A stretch of DNA of 64,000 nt from Achromobacter aloeverae (GTDB lineage: Bacteria > Pseudomonadota > Gammaproteobacteria > Burkholderiales > Burkholderiaceae_B), in the NCBI RefSeq assembly GCF_004121055.1, contig NZ_PYAL01000008.1, positions 186,001 through 250,000 of the forward strand, given 5' to 3'. Position 1 is the stretch's first letter. Each line of letters opens with the position of its first letter. The notes beneath the pieces were generated by a model. The model was not told the origin of the DNA. It saw nothing but the letters and a program-made list of their open reading frames with translations, and searched no databases. The position numbers were made by a program, and so were the translations under genes. Below, in pieces: positions 42,816-52,201 of the stretch.

Positions 42816-44369
42816 TCAGGGCGTCACTTCCCGATACGACATGCGCTCGCCGCTGCTGTCGGTTTCCTCCAGGCGCACCTTGAACCCCCACAGGCGAACC
42901 AGGTGCTTGAGCACTTCCTCGGCGTCCTCGGCCACGAGCGGCCGGCCGCGTGATTGCAGGTGGCGCAACACCAGTGACCGGTCCGTTTCGCGGTTGTAGC
43001 GGATCACCTGGATATCCGGCACCAGGTTGTCGCGGTTGTGCTGCTCGGCCAGCAGCTTGCGCACACGCCGGTAGCCTTCCTCGTCATGGATGGCCGCCAC
43101 TTCCAGCTTGGGATTGGACGCGTGGTCGGCAATGGCGAAGAAACGGAAATCGCGAATCAGCTTGGGCGACAGATACTGCGAGATAAAGGATTCGTCCTTG
43201 AAGTTGCGCATGGCGAAATCCAGCGTCTTCAGCCAATCCCCGCCGGCGATATCCGGGAACCAGTGGCGATCTTCCTCGGTCGGGCTCTCGCAGATGCGGC
43301 GGATGTCCGTCATCATGGCGAAGCCCAGCGCATAGGGATTGATGCCGCCATAACCGCGCTGATCGAAGCCGCGCTGGCTGACCACGTTGGTATGGCTTTG
43401 CAGGAACTCGATCATGAACCCGTCGGTCACCAGCCCCTTTTCATGCATGCGGTTGAGTATGGTGTAGTGCCAGAACGTGGCCCAACCCTCGTTCATGACC
43501 TTGGTCTGCATCTGCGGGTAATAGTATTGCGCGATCTTGCGCACGATGCGCACCAGTTCCCGCTGCCAGGTCTGCAGCTTGGGCGAATGCTTCTCGATGA
43601 AGTAGAGGACGTTTTCCTCCGGTTCCGCCGGGAAGACCTGTTCGCGCCCCTTCTCCTGCTCTTCCGACTTCGGCACCGTGCGCCACAGGTCGTTGAATTG
43701 CAGCCGCTGGTACTCCTCGCGGTCCGCCACCCGCTGCAATTCCTCCTTGTAGGACACCGGGGTCGGCCGCTTGTAGCGATCCACGCCATGCGAGGACAGC
43801 GCATGGCAGGAGTCGAGGATTTCCTCCACGGCGTCGATGCCATAGCGCTCTTCGCACGCCATCACGTAATTGCGCGCGAAGACCAGGTAGTCCAGCACTC
43901 CGTCGGCGTCGGTCCACTGGCGGAACAGGTAATTGCCCTTGAAGAAGGAGTTGTGCCCGTAGCATGCATGGGCGATCACCAAGGCCTGCATCGCCATGGA
44001 GTTTTCCTCCATGAGATAGGCGATGCAGGGATTGGAATTGATGACGATCTCGTAAGCCAGGCCCTGCGCGCCCTTGCGGTAGGCCTGTTCGTTCAGGATG
44101 AAATCCTTGCCGTACGACCAGTGCGCGTAACCGACGGGCAGGCCGGCCGACGCATAGGCATCGAGCATCTGCTCCGAGGTAATCACCTCGATCTGGTTCG
44201 GATAGGTGTCCAGCTTGAATTCCGCGGCAACCTTCGCGATGGCCTCGTCATAGCGTTGCAGCAGTTCGAAGGTCCACTCCGACGTGGTCGAGATCGGCCC
44301 GGCCGGGGCCGATCCGCCGTCAGGCAGGTCGCCGGCAGGCCGTTCCAGCGCGTTCAGGATGGCAGTCAT
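42816..44369 (-). CDS. spoVR: SpoVR-family protein
   Basis: A 517-residue SpoVR/YcgB protein. The conserved parts include WTFELLQRYDEAIAKVAAEFKLDTYPNQIEVITSEQMLDAY, the WSYGKDF stretch, NSNPCIAYLMEENSM, HACYGHNSFFKGNYLF, MNEGWATFWHY with histidines that suggest a metal centre, and GFAMMTDIRRICESP. Biochemical function is unknown; the family is linked to stress and stationary phase and is nearly always with PrkA and YeaH. The ATG follows AAGGAGG and overlaps the yeaH stop by 4 bp. The longer upstream frame is discarded. Confidence 0.93.
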   Translation of the reverse strand: MTAILNALERPAGDLPDGGSAPAGPISTTSEWTFELLQRYDEAIAKVAAEFKLDTYPNQIEVITSEQMLDAYASAGLPVGYAHWSYGKDFILNEQAYRKGAQGLAYEIVINSNPCIAYLMEENSMAMQALVIAHACYGHNSFFKGNYLFRQWTDADGVLDYLVFARNYVMACEERYGIDAVEEILDSCHALSSHGVDRYKRPTPVSYKEELQRVADREEYQRLQFNDLWRTVPKSEEQEKGREQVFPAEPEENVLYFIEKHSPKLQTWQRELVRIVRKIAQYYYPQMQTKVMNEGWATFWHYTILNRMHEKGLVTDGFMIEFLQSHTNVVSQRGFDQRGYGGINPYALGFAMMTDIRRICESPTEEDRHWFPDIAGGDWLKTLDFAMRNFKDESFISQYLSPKLIRDFRFFAIADHASNPKLEVAAIHDEEGYRRVRKLLAEQHNRDNLVPDIQVIRYNRETDRSLVLRHLQSRGRPLVAEDAEEVLKHLVRLWGFKVRLEETDSSGERMSYREVTP

Positions 44370-45628
44370 GCGGCCTCCTTGCGGAAAAGCTCGTGAAAGA
44401 CCGAGAAAATCTCCGAGCGGTCGGAAATGCGCCGCATGACGAAGTGCTCGGCCGGTTCCCGTTCGTACTCGGCCCACAGGCTGCTCTTGCGCACGTCATG
44501 GATATCGTGCAGCTCGATATACGCGAAGTAGCGGGCCGCCGGCAGCAGATGTTCGGACAGGAAGCGCACGCTGCGGCCGGCGTCCGCGCCGAAGGAGTCG
44601 CCATCGCTGGCCTGGGCCGCGTAGATATTCCAGGTCGACGGCGAATAGCGCTTGGTGATGATCTCGTGCATCAGCTCCAGCGCGGACAGCACCACGGTGC
44701 CGCCGCTCTTCGGATCATGGAAGAACGTATCCTCGTCCACTTCCTCGGCATTGTCGGTATGGCGGATGAAGACCAGGTCGACGTGCTCGTACTTGCGCGT
44801 GAGGAACAGGTACAGCAGCGTGAAGAAGCGTTTCGCCATGTCCTTCTTCGATTCGTCCATGGATCCCGAGACGTCCATCAGGCAGAACATGACGGCGCGC
44901 GCCACCGGCACCGGGACGGCCACGCGGTGGCGGTACCGCAAGTCGATTTCATCCAGGAACGGCACCCGCGACAGGCGGCCGCGGCAGATTTCCACCTGTT
45001 CGCGGGCCGCCTCCACCTGGGCCGCTGGCGCCTTGCGCGCGATCAACGCCGCCAGTTCATCCTCCGCCGCCGTCAGTTCCTTGCGCGCGCCCACGCTCAA
45101 CGCGATGCGGCGCGACAAGGAAGCCTTCAGCGTGCGGTTGACGCTTAGCGAGCTGGGCGAGCCGGTGGTCGTGTAGCCGGCGCGCTGCCATTTCTTCTGG
45201 TTGACGTCACCCAGCTGGGTGCGGATCAGGTGCGGCAGCTCCAGGTCCTCGAAGAAGAAGTTGAGGAACTCGGCGCGCGACAGGGTGAAGGTGAACTGGT
45301 CCACCGAATCGCCTTCGCCCGGCTCGTGGCCGCCACCCTGGCCGGCCCCGCCCTGGGGCCGGTCTATGGTGTCGCCCGTCACGAACTCGCGGTTGCCCGG
45401 GTGCACCATCTCCCGGTCGCCGCCGGCGCCATGACGGAAGCGGGGTTCGGAGATGTCCCGGGTGGGAAGATTGATCTCCCCGCCCTGGTCCATATCCTCG
45501 ATCGAGCGCTCCCGAATCAGATCCCGAACAGCTTTCCGTACCTGAGTCTTGTAGCGCCGGAGGAAACGCTCCCGATTGACGGCGCTCTTGTTGCGTCCAT
45601 TGAGACGACGATCGATAAGTGAGTTCAT
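44366..45628 (-). CDS. yeaH: YeaH/UPF0229 (DUF444) von Willebrand-type protein
   Basis: A 420-residue DUF444 protein: SLIDRRLNGRNKSAVNRERFLRRYK at the N-terminus, a Gly-rich, low-complexity region around 90-110, and a VWA-like domain with MIDAS motif DVSGSMDESKKDMAKRFF and later FIRHTDNAEEVDE. It is the middle member of the PrkA-YeaH-SpoVR set, presumably a scaffold or partner for the kinase-like AAA+ protein. It sits 10 bases after prkA and overlaps spoVR by 4 bp. Confidence 0.94.
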   Translation of the reverse strand: MNSLIDRRLNGRNKSAVNRERFLRRYKTQVRKAVRDLIRERSIEDMDQGGEINLPTRDISEPRFRHGAGGDREMVHPGNREFVTGDTIDRPQGGAGQGGGHEPGEGDSVDQFTFTLSRAEFLNFFFEDLELPHLIRTQLGDVNQKKWQRAGYTTTGSPSSLSVNRTLKASLSRRIALSVGARKELTAAEDELAALIARKAPAAQVEAAREQVEICRGRLSRVPFLDEIDLRYRHRVAVPVPVARAVMFCLMDVSGSMDESKKDMAKRFFTLLYLFLTRKYEHVDLVFIRHTDNAEEVDEDTFFHDPKSGGTVVLSALELMHEIITKRYSPSTWNIYAAQASDGDSFGADAGRSVRFLSEHLLPAARYFAYIELHDIHDVRKSSLWAEYEREPAEHFVMRRISDRSEIFSVFHELFRKEAA

Positions 45629-45638
45629 AGCACCCCGC

Positions 45639-47564
45639 TCAGGAGGATTTCCTGACCCGCAAATACCATTCGCAGAGCAGTCGCACCTGTTTCTCGGTAT
45701 AGCCCTTGTCGACCATCCGCTCGACGAAACTCTGGTGCTTGCTCTTGTCCTCGGCCGAAGCCTTGGCGTTGAAGGAAATGACGGGCAGCAGGTCTTCGGT
45801 GTTCGAGAACATCTTTTTCTCGATCACTTCGCGCAGCTTCTCGTAGCTGGTCCACGCCGGATTGCGGCCGCTGTTGTTGGCGCGCGCCCGCAGGACGAAA
45901 TTCACGATCTCGTTGCGGAAATCCTTGGGGTTGGCGATGCCCGCCGGTTTCTCGATTTTCTCGAGTTCGTCGTTCAGCGCCGAGCGGTCGAAGCTTTCGC
46001 CGGTTTCCGGATCCCGGAACTCCTCGTCCTGGATCCAGCAATCCGCGAAGGTCACGTAGCGGTCGAAGATATTCTGGCCGTACTCCGAATAAGACTCCAG
46101 GTAGGCGGTCTGGATTTCCTTGCCGATGAACTCCGCATAACGCGGCGCCAGATACCCCTTGATGAACTCCAGATAGCGCCGCCGCGTGTCTTCGGGGAAG
46201 TCCTCGCGGGCGATGCGCTGCTCCAGCACATACATCAGGTGTACGGGGTTGGCCGCCACTTCAGTCTGGTCGTAGTTGAAAACGCTGGACAGGATCTTGT
46301 ACGCGAAGCGGGTCGACACCCCGTTCATGCCTTCATCCGTGCCGGCGTAATCCTTGTACTCCTGCAGCGACTTGGCCTTGGGATCGATATCCTTGAGCGT
46401 CTCGCCGTCGTACACCCGCATCTTGGAATAGATGCTGGAGTTCTCCGGCTCTTTCAGGCGGGTCAGGACGGAAAACTGCGCCATCATGTCCAGCGTGCCC
46501 GGGGCGCACGGCGCCGAGCTCAGCGAGCTGTTGCGCAACAGCTTGTCGTAGATGCAGACCTCTTCCGACACCTGCAGGCAGTAAGGCACCTTGACGATAT
46601 AGATACGGTCGAGGAAAGCCTCGTTGTGCTTGTTGTTGCGGAAAGTCTGCCACTCCGACTCGTTCGAGTGGGCCAGGATGCTGCCGTTGAACGGAATCGC
46701 CGAGAAGCCCTCGGTACCCTTGAAGTTGCCCTCCTGCGTCGCCGTCAGCAGCGGATGCAGCATCTTGATGGGCGCCTTGAACATTTCGACGAATTCAAGC
46801 AAGCCCTGGTTGGCCAGGCACAAGCCGCCGGAATAGCTGTACGCGTCCGGATCGTCCTGCGAATAACGGTCGAGTTTGCGGATATCGACCTTGCCGACCA
46901 GGGACGAAATATCCTGGTTGTTCTCGTCGCCCGGCTCGGTCTTGGCGATCGCCACCTGGCGCAGCACCGACGGATTCAGCCGCACCACACGGAATTGTGA
47001 AATATCGCCGTCGTATTCCTTCAGGCGCTTGACCGCCCACGGCGACATGATGCCGCTCAGATAACGGCGCGGAATCCCGTATTCCGCTTCGAGTTGTTCG
47101 CCAAAACGGTCGGGGTTGAAAAGCCCGAGCGGCGTTTCATTGACCGGAGACCCCTTGAGCGCGTAGATGGGATAGGTTTCCATCAGCATTTTCAGCCGCT
47201 CCGCGATGGAGGACTTGCCGCCGCCGACGGGACCAAGCAGGTAGAGGATCTGCTTGCGCTCCTCCAGGCCCTGCGCGGCATGCTTGAAGAAGGCCACGAT
47301 CTGACCGATCACGTCCTCCATGCCGAAAAATTCCTTGAAGGCCGGATAGCGCCGGATGATGCGATTTGCGAACAGCCGGGACAGCCGGGGATCGTTGCGA
47401 GTGTCGATGATCTCCGGTTCGCCGATCGCGGCCAGCATCCGCTCGGCGGGGCTGGCGTACACCATCGGATCACGCTTCGCCAGATTGAGGTATTCCTCAA
47501 GGGTCAGCTCCGCTTCCTGATCCCTGGCGTACTGCGACTTGAAGCCTTCTACGATATTCAGCAT
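45639..47564 (-). CDS. prkA: PrkA-family AAA+ protein/serine kinase
   Basis: A 641-residue YeaG/PrkA protein. The AAA+ part has Walker A LLGPVGGGKSSIAERLK (about residue 110) and continues with YPIYALKGSPVNETPLGLF. The C-terminal PrkA domain runs from about 385 to the end (ISFNAKASAEDKSKHQSFVERMV). Homologues have been reported as Ser kinases and as ATP-dependent proteases; which holds here is open. First gene of the prkA-yeaH-spoVR operon. GGAGG lies just before the ATG at workable distance. In enterobacteria the operon answers to nitrogen limitation and stationary phase; regulation here is not visible. Confidence 0.94.
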   Translation of the reverse strand: MLNIVEGFKSQYARDQEAELTLEEYLNLAKRDPMVYASPAERMLAAIGEPEIIDTRNDPRLSRLFANRIIRRYPAFKEFFGMEDVIGQIVAFFKHAAQGLEERKQILYLLGPVGGGKSSIAERLKMLMETYPIYALKGSPVNETPLGLFNPDRFGEQLEAEYGIPRRYLSGIMSPWAVKRLKEYDGDISQFRVVRLNPSVLRQVAIAKTEPGDENNQDISSLVGKVDIRKLDRYSQDDPDAYSYSGGLCLANQGLLEFVEMFKAPIKMLHPLLTATQEGNFKGTEGFSAIPFNGSILAHSNESEWQTFRNNKHNEAFLDRIYIVKVPYCLQVSEEVCIYDKLLRNSSLSSAPCAPGTLDMMAQFSVLTRLKEPENSSIYSKMRVYDGETLKDIDPKAKSLQEYKDYAGTDEGMNGVSTRFAYKILSSVFNYDQTEVAANPVHLMYVLEQRIAREDFPEDTRRRYLEFIKGYLAPRYAEFIGKEIQTAYLESYSEYGQNIFDRYVTFADCWIQDEEFRDPETGESFDRSALNDELEKIEKPAGIANPKDFRNEIVNFVLRARANNSGRNPAWTSYEKLREVIEKKMFSNTEDLLPVISFNAKASAEDKSKHQSFVERMVDKGYTEKQVRLLCEWYLRVRKSS

Positions 47565-47882
47565 CGTGATACCTCCGACTACGTCGTGCGAAAAGGTCTA
47601 GTGCGCTCCCGTTGACTTCATTGTGTGCCTGTGTGTGCGCCCCCGCTAGAGGGAATCACCATAAGTTCATGCAAGGGTTCCTACATGGCGATGCGTTGTT
47701 GCTTTCCACACACACAAGACGACGGTCCGCGCCTATATGGTTTAGTCCAGTGGCAAATAGCGCAAGTTCCGCAAAAAAGAGGGCGGGGAAACGAGCATTG
47801 AAATAAATGATCTCGATATACGACATACCGCCCTCGCGGCCCAAAAAACAGAAAAACGCGACCGTCCTTTCCTGCCGAAGAT
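47565..47882. other. 318-base gene-free stretch upstream of prkA
   Basis: I find no gene here. It is more AT-rich than its surroundings and has two patches of alternating purine-pyrimidine: TGTGTGCCTGTGTGTG near 47621-47636 and CACACACACA near 47706-47715. These could pair as a long-range hairpin. It must contain the prkA promoter, but I could not fit a sigma-70 or sigma-54 consensus with proper spacing. Poly-T stretches on the ribE-distal side have no convincing stem. Confidence 0.5.
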
Positions 47883-48530
47883 CTACGCGCCGCGACGAAC
47901 ATCCGCCGCGCCAGGCGCGCTCAACATCCTCTCCACATAGCGGGCGATCGTGTCGATTTCGAGATTGACTTTGTCGCCTGCCTTTACGTTACGCAACGTG
48001 GTCACGTCCTGGGTATGCGGAATAACGTTAATGCTGATGTCGGAACCTTTTTTATCCGGCATATCTTCGACGCGGTTAACGGTCAGGCTGATGCCATTCA
48101 CCGTAACAGAGCCTTTATAGGCCAGGTATTTCGCAATATCCGCGGGCACGCGGATGATAAGCTCCCGCGATTCACCGACCTTTTCGTAGCTTTGCACCGT
48201 GCCCAGGCCGTCGACATGGCCGGAAACCAGATGGCCGCCGATCGCGTCGCCGATACGCAGGGCCTTTTCCAGATTCACTTCTCCCGTTTTCTCCAATCCC
48301 ACGGTCAGGTTGAGGCTTTCGCGCGAAACGTCGACCTGAAATTCGCGCCCTTGCAAGCCGACCACGGTCATGCACGCGCCCTGGATGGCGATCGAATCGC
48401 CCAGGCGCACATCGCTCAGGTCCAGCTCTCCCGCGTCGATGGACAGGTGTAAACCCGCGACGCCGTCATTGGATTCAAAAGGCTGGACGCGTACGATACG
48501 TCCCACGGTCGCCACGATGCCGGTAAACAT
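47883..48530 (-). CDS. ribE: Riboflavin synthase, alpha subunit
   Basis: A 215-residue enzyme that dismutates two 6,7-dimethyl-8-ribityllumazines to riboflavin. It has the conserved start MFTGIV, the two lumazine-binding barrel repeats (LGDSIAIQGACMTVVGLQGREFQVDVSRESL and YKGSVTVNGISLTVNRV), and GHLVSGHVDGLG between them. An ATG two codons earlier exists, but the AGGAG spacing supports the MFTGIV start. It lies 145 bases downstream of ribD; no FMN riboswitch is recognisable in the gap. Confidence 0.96.
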   Translation of the reverse strand: MFTGIVATVGRIVRVQPFESNDGVAGLHLSIDAGELDLSDVRLGDSIAIQGACMTVVGLQGREFQVDVSRESLNLTVGLEKTGEVNLEKALRIGDAIGGHLVSGHVDGLGTVQSYEKVGESRELIIRVPADIAKYLAYKGSVTVNGISLTVNRVEDMPDKKGSDISINVIPHTQDVTTLRNVKAGDKVNLEIDTIARYVERMLSAPGAADVRRGA

Positions 48531-48675
48531 AACCATTCACTCCTGGTAGATTCCCCTGCTGCCGGCGCCGTCATTCCTCGCGGTTGCTGGTCTCGCAAGC
48601 AAGCCCTGCGCCCGCCCTGCCCGGCCGCCGAAAACTAGGGGTAAACAATAGGGCCGCGCTTGCGCGCTCCCCTCC

Positions 48676-49857
48676 TCAACGGGCGGCAGCAGCCCCCATC
48701 AATTGCTGCCAACGCTCTACATAACGGCCGCGCAGGCGTACATCGCCGCCCAGCCGGGTCACGTCCACGAATACGAAACGACGCGCTTCCTTCAGGTTCT
48801 CCAGCATGGGCAGCCCGACCATTCCCGCCGCATCGCCCAGCAGGACGGGGGCGAGATAGGCCAGCACCTCGTCCACGCAATCGGCGGCCAGCAAGGCGCC
48901 GCTCAGGCCGGCGCCCGCCTCGACGTGCACTTCATTGACCTGCTGCCCAGCCATCCAGCGCATCATCGCCGCCAGGTCCACCCGCCCCGCGACCGCCGGC
49001 AGGCGGATGACCCGGGCATTGCGGCGCGCCAGGCGCTCGACCTTTTCCTGGTCGTCGCTGACCGTGAAAACCCAGACTTCGCTACCGTCGAGCAGGCGCG
49101 CGGTTTCAGGCAGGCGCAGCTGGCTGTCCACCACCGCCCTGCGGGGTTGCCTGGGCAAGTCGAAGGTGCGCACCGTCAGCTGCGGGTCGTCCTTGAGCAC
49201 GGTACCCATGCCGGTCAGGACCACGTCGGCTCGCGCCCGCCAGGTATGCCCATCGGCGCGCGCCTCGGCGCCGGTTATCCATTGCGACATGCCGTTGTGC
49301 AAGGCGCTGCGGCCGTCCAGGGACGCCGCCAGCTTGAGCCACGTCCATGGCGTGCCGCGGCTCATGCGCGCCGCGAAGCCGGCATTGAGGGCCAGGGCCT
49401 CTTCCTGGCAAACGCCCGTCGTGACGGCGATGCCGGCATCGCGCAGGCGCGCCAGGCCGGCGCCACCCACCAGCGGATTGGGATCGCCCATCGCCACCAC
49501 CACGCGCCCCGGCGCCGCGGCCACCACGGCGTCGGCGCAAGGGGGCGTGCGGCCATGATGGCTGCAGGGTTCCAGGGTGACGTAAAAGGTCGCGCCGGCG
49601 GTCTCTTCGCCACGCCGGGCAGCGTCGCGCAAGGCGCAGACCTCGGCATGGGGACCGCCGGGAGGCTGCGTCGCGCCCTCCCCGATCACGCGGCCATCAC
49701 GCACGATGACGCACCCCACACGAGGGTTGGGCGCGGTGGTATGGATGACGGTTCGGGCGAGCGCCAGGGCGTGGCGCATCCAGTGCAGGTCGGCTTCGGT
49801 AGTCACGTCTGGATTGTATGCCCGGGCCCGCTTCCGCGCTGCGGCCGGATTGCCCAT
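48676..49857 (-). CDS. ribD: Bifunctional riboflavin deaminase/reductase
   Basis: A 393-residue RibD, catalysing deamination then reduction in riboflavin synthesis. The N-terminal zinc deaminase shows GGPHAEVCAL and LEPCSHHGRTPPC; the C-terminal reductase begins near TWLKLAASLDGRSA and includes VLTGMGTVLKDDPQLTVR and the HVEAGAGLSGALL stretch. The ATG at 49857 gives a 17-residue basic N-terminus; a GTG at 49806 would begin nearer the conserved part, and I cannot choose firmly. Together with ribE it forms part of the riboflavin set. Confidence 0.95.
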   Translation of the reverse strand: MGNPAAARKRARAYNPDVTTEADLHWMRHALALARTVIHTTAPNPRVGCVIVRDGRVIGEGATQPPGGPHAEVCALRDAARRGEETAGATFYVTLEPCSHHGRTPPCADAVVAAAPGRVVVAMGDPNPLVGGAGLARLRDAGIAVTTGVCQEEALALNAGFAARMSRGTPWTWLKLAASLDGRSALHNGMSQWITGAEARADGHTWRARADVVLTGMGTVLKDDPQLTVRTFDLPRQPRRAVVDSQLRLPETARLLDGSEVWVFTVSDDQEKVERLARRNARVIRLPAVAGRVDLAAMMRWMAGQQVNEVHVEAGAGLSGALLAADCVDEVLAYLAPVLLGDAAGMVGLPMLENLKEARRFVFVDVTRLGGDVRLRGRYVERWQQLMGAAAAR

Positions 49858-49980
49858 GGGGCTCGCATGGCAATGTCCGATTTGGTCCTAAACTAGTCCG
49901 TCATGGCTCTCGTCCGGCAAGAGGGCGAAAGGCACAATGCGACGCATCCCGGCACTTTTCGCCGATTTCCGGAGAGTCAC

Positions 49981-50544
49981 ATGAAACAAGCGGTATTGGT
50001 CATTGATGTGCAGGAGTCCTTCCGTCGCCGTCCGTATTGGGACGAAACAGAATTGCCGGCCTTCCGCCGTGCCGTGCAGGACCTGGTGGACAAGGCGGCC
50101 TCGGCAGGCGTGCCGGCGCTGCGCATCTTCCACCATGAGCCGGAGGCGCCGGCGGACGATCCCTTCTCTCCACGCTCCGGCCTGGTGCGGACACTGGAGG
50201 ACATACGCTACGAACCGGTGGAGACTTTCCACAAAACGGTGCATTCGGCGCTCTATGCCCGCAGTCCCGCCGGCACCACATTGGAGCACTGGCTGCGCGC
50301 GCACGGCATCGAGGAAGTGCTGGTCTGCGGCATCCGCACCGAACAATGTTGCGAAACGACCTCCCGCCATGCCTCCGACGCCGGCTTCCAGGTACGATTC
50401 GTCGCCGACGCCACGCTGACCTTCCCCATGGTCAGCGCCGCCGGCCGGCGCTACTCCGCCGCGGATATCCGCGATCGCACGACGCTGGTACTCGATGGCC
50501 GCTTCGCCCGTATCGTGGACGCCGCCACGGCCCTGGACGACTGA
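49981..50544 (+). CDS. Isochorismatase-family cysteine hydrolase
   Basis: A 187-residue hydrolase with the triad of the family: Asp in AVLVIDVQESF, Lys in ETFHKTVHSALY, and Cys in EEVLVCGIRTEQCCETTSRHASDAG. Such enzymes hydrolyse isochorismate, nicotinamide or other amides; specificity is unknown. The start chosen, MKQAVLVIDVQ, follows CGGAG. It is 49 bases before a GlxA-type regulator that probably controls it, and divergent from ribD (123 bases). Confidence 0.9.
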   Translation: MKQAVLVIDVQESFRRRPYWDETELPAFRRAVQDLVDKAASAGVPALRIFHHEPEAPADDPFSPRSGLVRTLEDIRYEPVETFHKTVHSALYARSPAGTTLEHWLRAHGIEEVLVCGIRTEQCCETTSRHASDAGFQVRFVADATLTFPMVSAAGRRYSAADIRDRTTLVLDGRFARIVDAATALDD

Positions 50545-50593
50545 AGCTCCGCCGCCGGGCCTGGCCCGGCCCGGTTTCCTCCTGGAAGACGCA

Positions 50594-51592
50594 ATGCCCC
50601 CTGCCATGCCCGCCGCCGGCACCCCGGTCTACTTCGCGCTGCTGCCCCGTACCGTCCTGCTGGACGTGGCCGGCCCGGCCGAGGTCTTCCGGGTCGCGAA
50701 CAAGTACATCCCCGGGGCTTTCGAGCTGCATTTCTGCGGCCCTTCGAACGGCATGGAAAGCGGGCTGCCGGGACTGCGCCTGGCCGGCCTGGAGCCCCTC
50801 CCCGAACGGCTGCCGGCGCACGCGATCGCAGTGGTGGCCGGCACAGTAGGCGCCGACATGGCCTGGCAGGAAACCGAAACGCGCCTGCTGGTGCAATGGC
50901 TGGCACGCCGCCACGCCGAGGACGGCTTTCGCCTGATGACGGTCTGCTGGGGTGCGCTGCTGGCCGCGGCCGCCGGATTGCTGCACCAGCGCGCTTGCAC
51001 CAGCCACCACTCCTGCCTCGACATGCTGGCCCGCATCGACCCCGCCGCCCGCGTGCTCGACAACCGGATCTTCGTGGAGGACGGACGGGTCATGAGCAGC
51101 GCCGGCTACACGGCGGGCATCGACCTGGCCTTGCACGTCACGGCCGGCCTGTGCGGCCCCAGGGTCGCCAGCGCGGTGGCGCGCGAAATGGTCGTCTATC
51201 TGCGCCGCGCTGGCGACGACCCGGCGGTGTCGCCGTGGCTGGAGCACCGCAATCACCTTCATCCGGTCGTGCACCGGATCCAGGACGCCATCGTGCAGGA
51301 TCCCGCGGCGGCATGGACGGCCGAGGCGATGGCTCGGCGCGCGCACACCAGCAGCCGCCACCTGGCCCGGCTGTTCGCCCGTCACGCGGGATGCTCGCCG
51401 CTCGACTACCTGCACCGCATCCGCGTCGCGATGGCGCGCGAGCTGGTGCGCGAAAGCGATTTAAGCCTGGAAAACGTGGCGGAGCGCAGCGGCTTCGGGT
51501 CGGTGCATCACATGCGCCGGGTCTGGCGAAAATTCGAAACGACGCCGCCCGGCGCCTGGCGCGGCGGGGGCGCGGAGAACGACGCGCACTGA
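50594..51592 (+). CDS. GlxA-family transcriptional regulator (DJ-1/PfpI domain + AraC HTH)
   Basis: A 332-residue regulator. The N-terminal DJ-1/PfpI-like domain (VYFALLPRTVLLDVAGPAEVFRVAN...RLMTVCWGALLAAAAGLLHQRACTSHHSCL) keeps the nucleophile-elbow-like Cys, probably for ligand sensing. The C-terminal AraC HTH shows the two-helix pattern AEAMARRAHTSSRHLARLFARHAGCSPLDYLHRIRVAMARELV and LENVAERSGFGSVHHMRRVWRKFETTPPGAWR. It is co-directional with the isochorismatase-type gene, 49 bases downstream, so it probably regulates that gene. It ends 13 bases from the convergent nrdR gene. Confidence 0.9.
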   Translation: MPPAMPAAGTPVYFALLPRTVLLDVAGPAEVFRVANKYIPGAFELHFCGPSNGMESGLPGLRLAGLEPLPERLPAHAIAVVAGTVGADMAWQETETRLLVQWLARRHAEDGFRLMTVCWGALLAAAAGLLHQRACTSHHSCLDMLARIDPAARVLDNRIFVEDGRVMSSAGYTAGIDLALHVTAGLCGPRVASAVAREMVVYLRRAGDDPAVSPWLEHRNHLHPVVHRIQDAIVQDPAAAWTAEAMARRAHTSSRHLARLFARHAGCSPLDYLHRIRVAMARELVRESDLSLENVAERSGFGSVHHMRRVWRKFETTPPGAWRGGGAENDAH

Positions 51593-51605
51593 CGCGGCGG
51601 GCCGC

Positions 51606-52085
51606 CTATTCCTTGCGCAGCTTGCCGGACAGCAGGGGCCCCTGCATCTCGCGGATGGCCTCGATGAACTCGCCGATGTCCTCGAAGCTGCGGTAGACCG
51701 ACGCGTAACGGACGTAGGCCACCTTGTCGAGTTTCTTGAGCTCGTTCATGACCAGCTCGCCGACGTAGGCCGACGGCACTTCCCGCTTGCCGCTGGTCAG
51801 CAGCGCTTCCTCGATGCGCGCGACGGCGGCATCGACGTCCTCGGTGCTGACGGGGCGCTTGCGCAGGGCCAGCGACAGGCTGCCGCGCAGCTTGCCCGGC
51901 TCGAAATCACTGCGGCTGCCATTGCGCTTCACGATAGAAGGCATGGCCAGCTCGACCCGCTCGTAAGTCGTGAAACGCTTGTCGCACGCCTGGCAACGGC
52001 GCCGCCGGCGTATGGTGTCGCCCTCTTCCGACACCCGGCTATCAACGACCTGGGTGTCCGCGTGGCCGCAAAATGGACATCGCAA
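51606..52085 (-). CDS. nrdR: NrdR transcriptional repressor of ribonucleotide reductase genes
   Basis: A 159-residue NrdR. The N-terminal zinc ribbon is [16 protein letters not shown]...[16 protein letters not shown], followed by the ATP-cone ([35 protein letters not shown]). It binds nrd boxes with ATP/dATP sensing; no ribonucleotide reductase gene lies in the window. Translation begins with TTG; this start gives the conserved MRCPFCG beginning. It follows glyA by 116 bases, a common arrangement in this bacterial class. Confidence 0.95.
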   Translation of the reverse strand: MRCPFCGHADTQVVDSRVSEEGDTIRRRRRCQACDKRFTTYERVELAMPSIVKRNGSRSDFEPGKLRGSLSLALRKRPVSTEDVDAAVARIEEALLTSGKREVPSAYVGELVMNELKKLDKVAYVRYASVYRSFEDIGEFIEAIREMQGPLLSGKLRKE

Positions 52086-52201
52086 TTGCCTGCCCCCTCA
52101 GTGGCGAAACGATCCGGCGTGCCGATATTTCCGGCCATGGCGCCAGGCAAGCGGCACGAAGGTCCGTGTCCGGGTGTCTGACGCCATGACCGGCCCTCGC
52201 A

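Noticed and set aside
47690-47790. Sigma-54 promoter before prkA
   Set aside because: Candidate GG...GC pairs have 7-9 bases between them instead of 10, so the fixed -24/-12 spacing is not met.
48531-48675. Possible FMN riboswitch between ribD and ribE
   Set aside because: The conserved FMN-element core sequences are not found in either strand of the gap.
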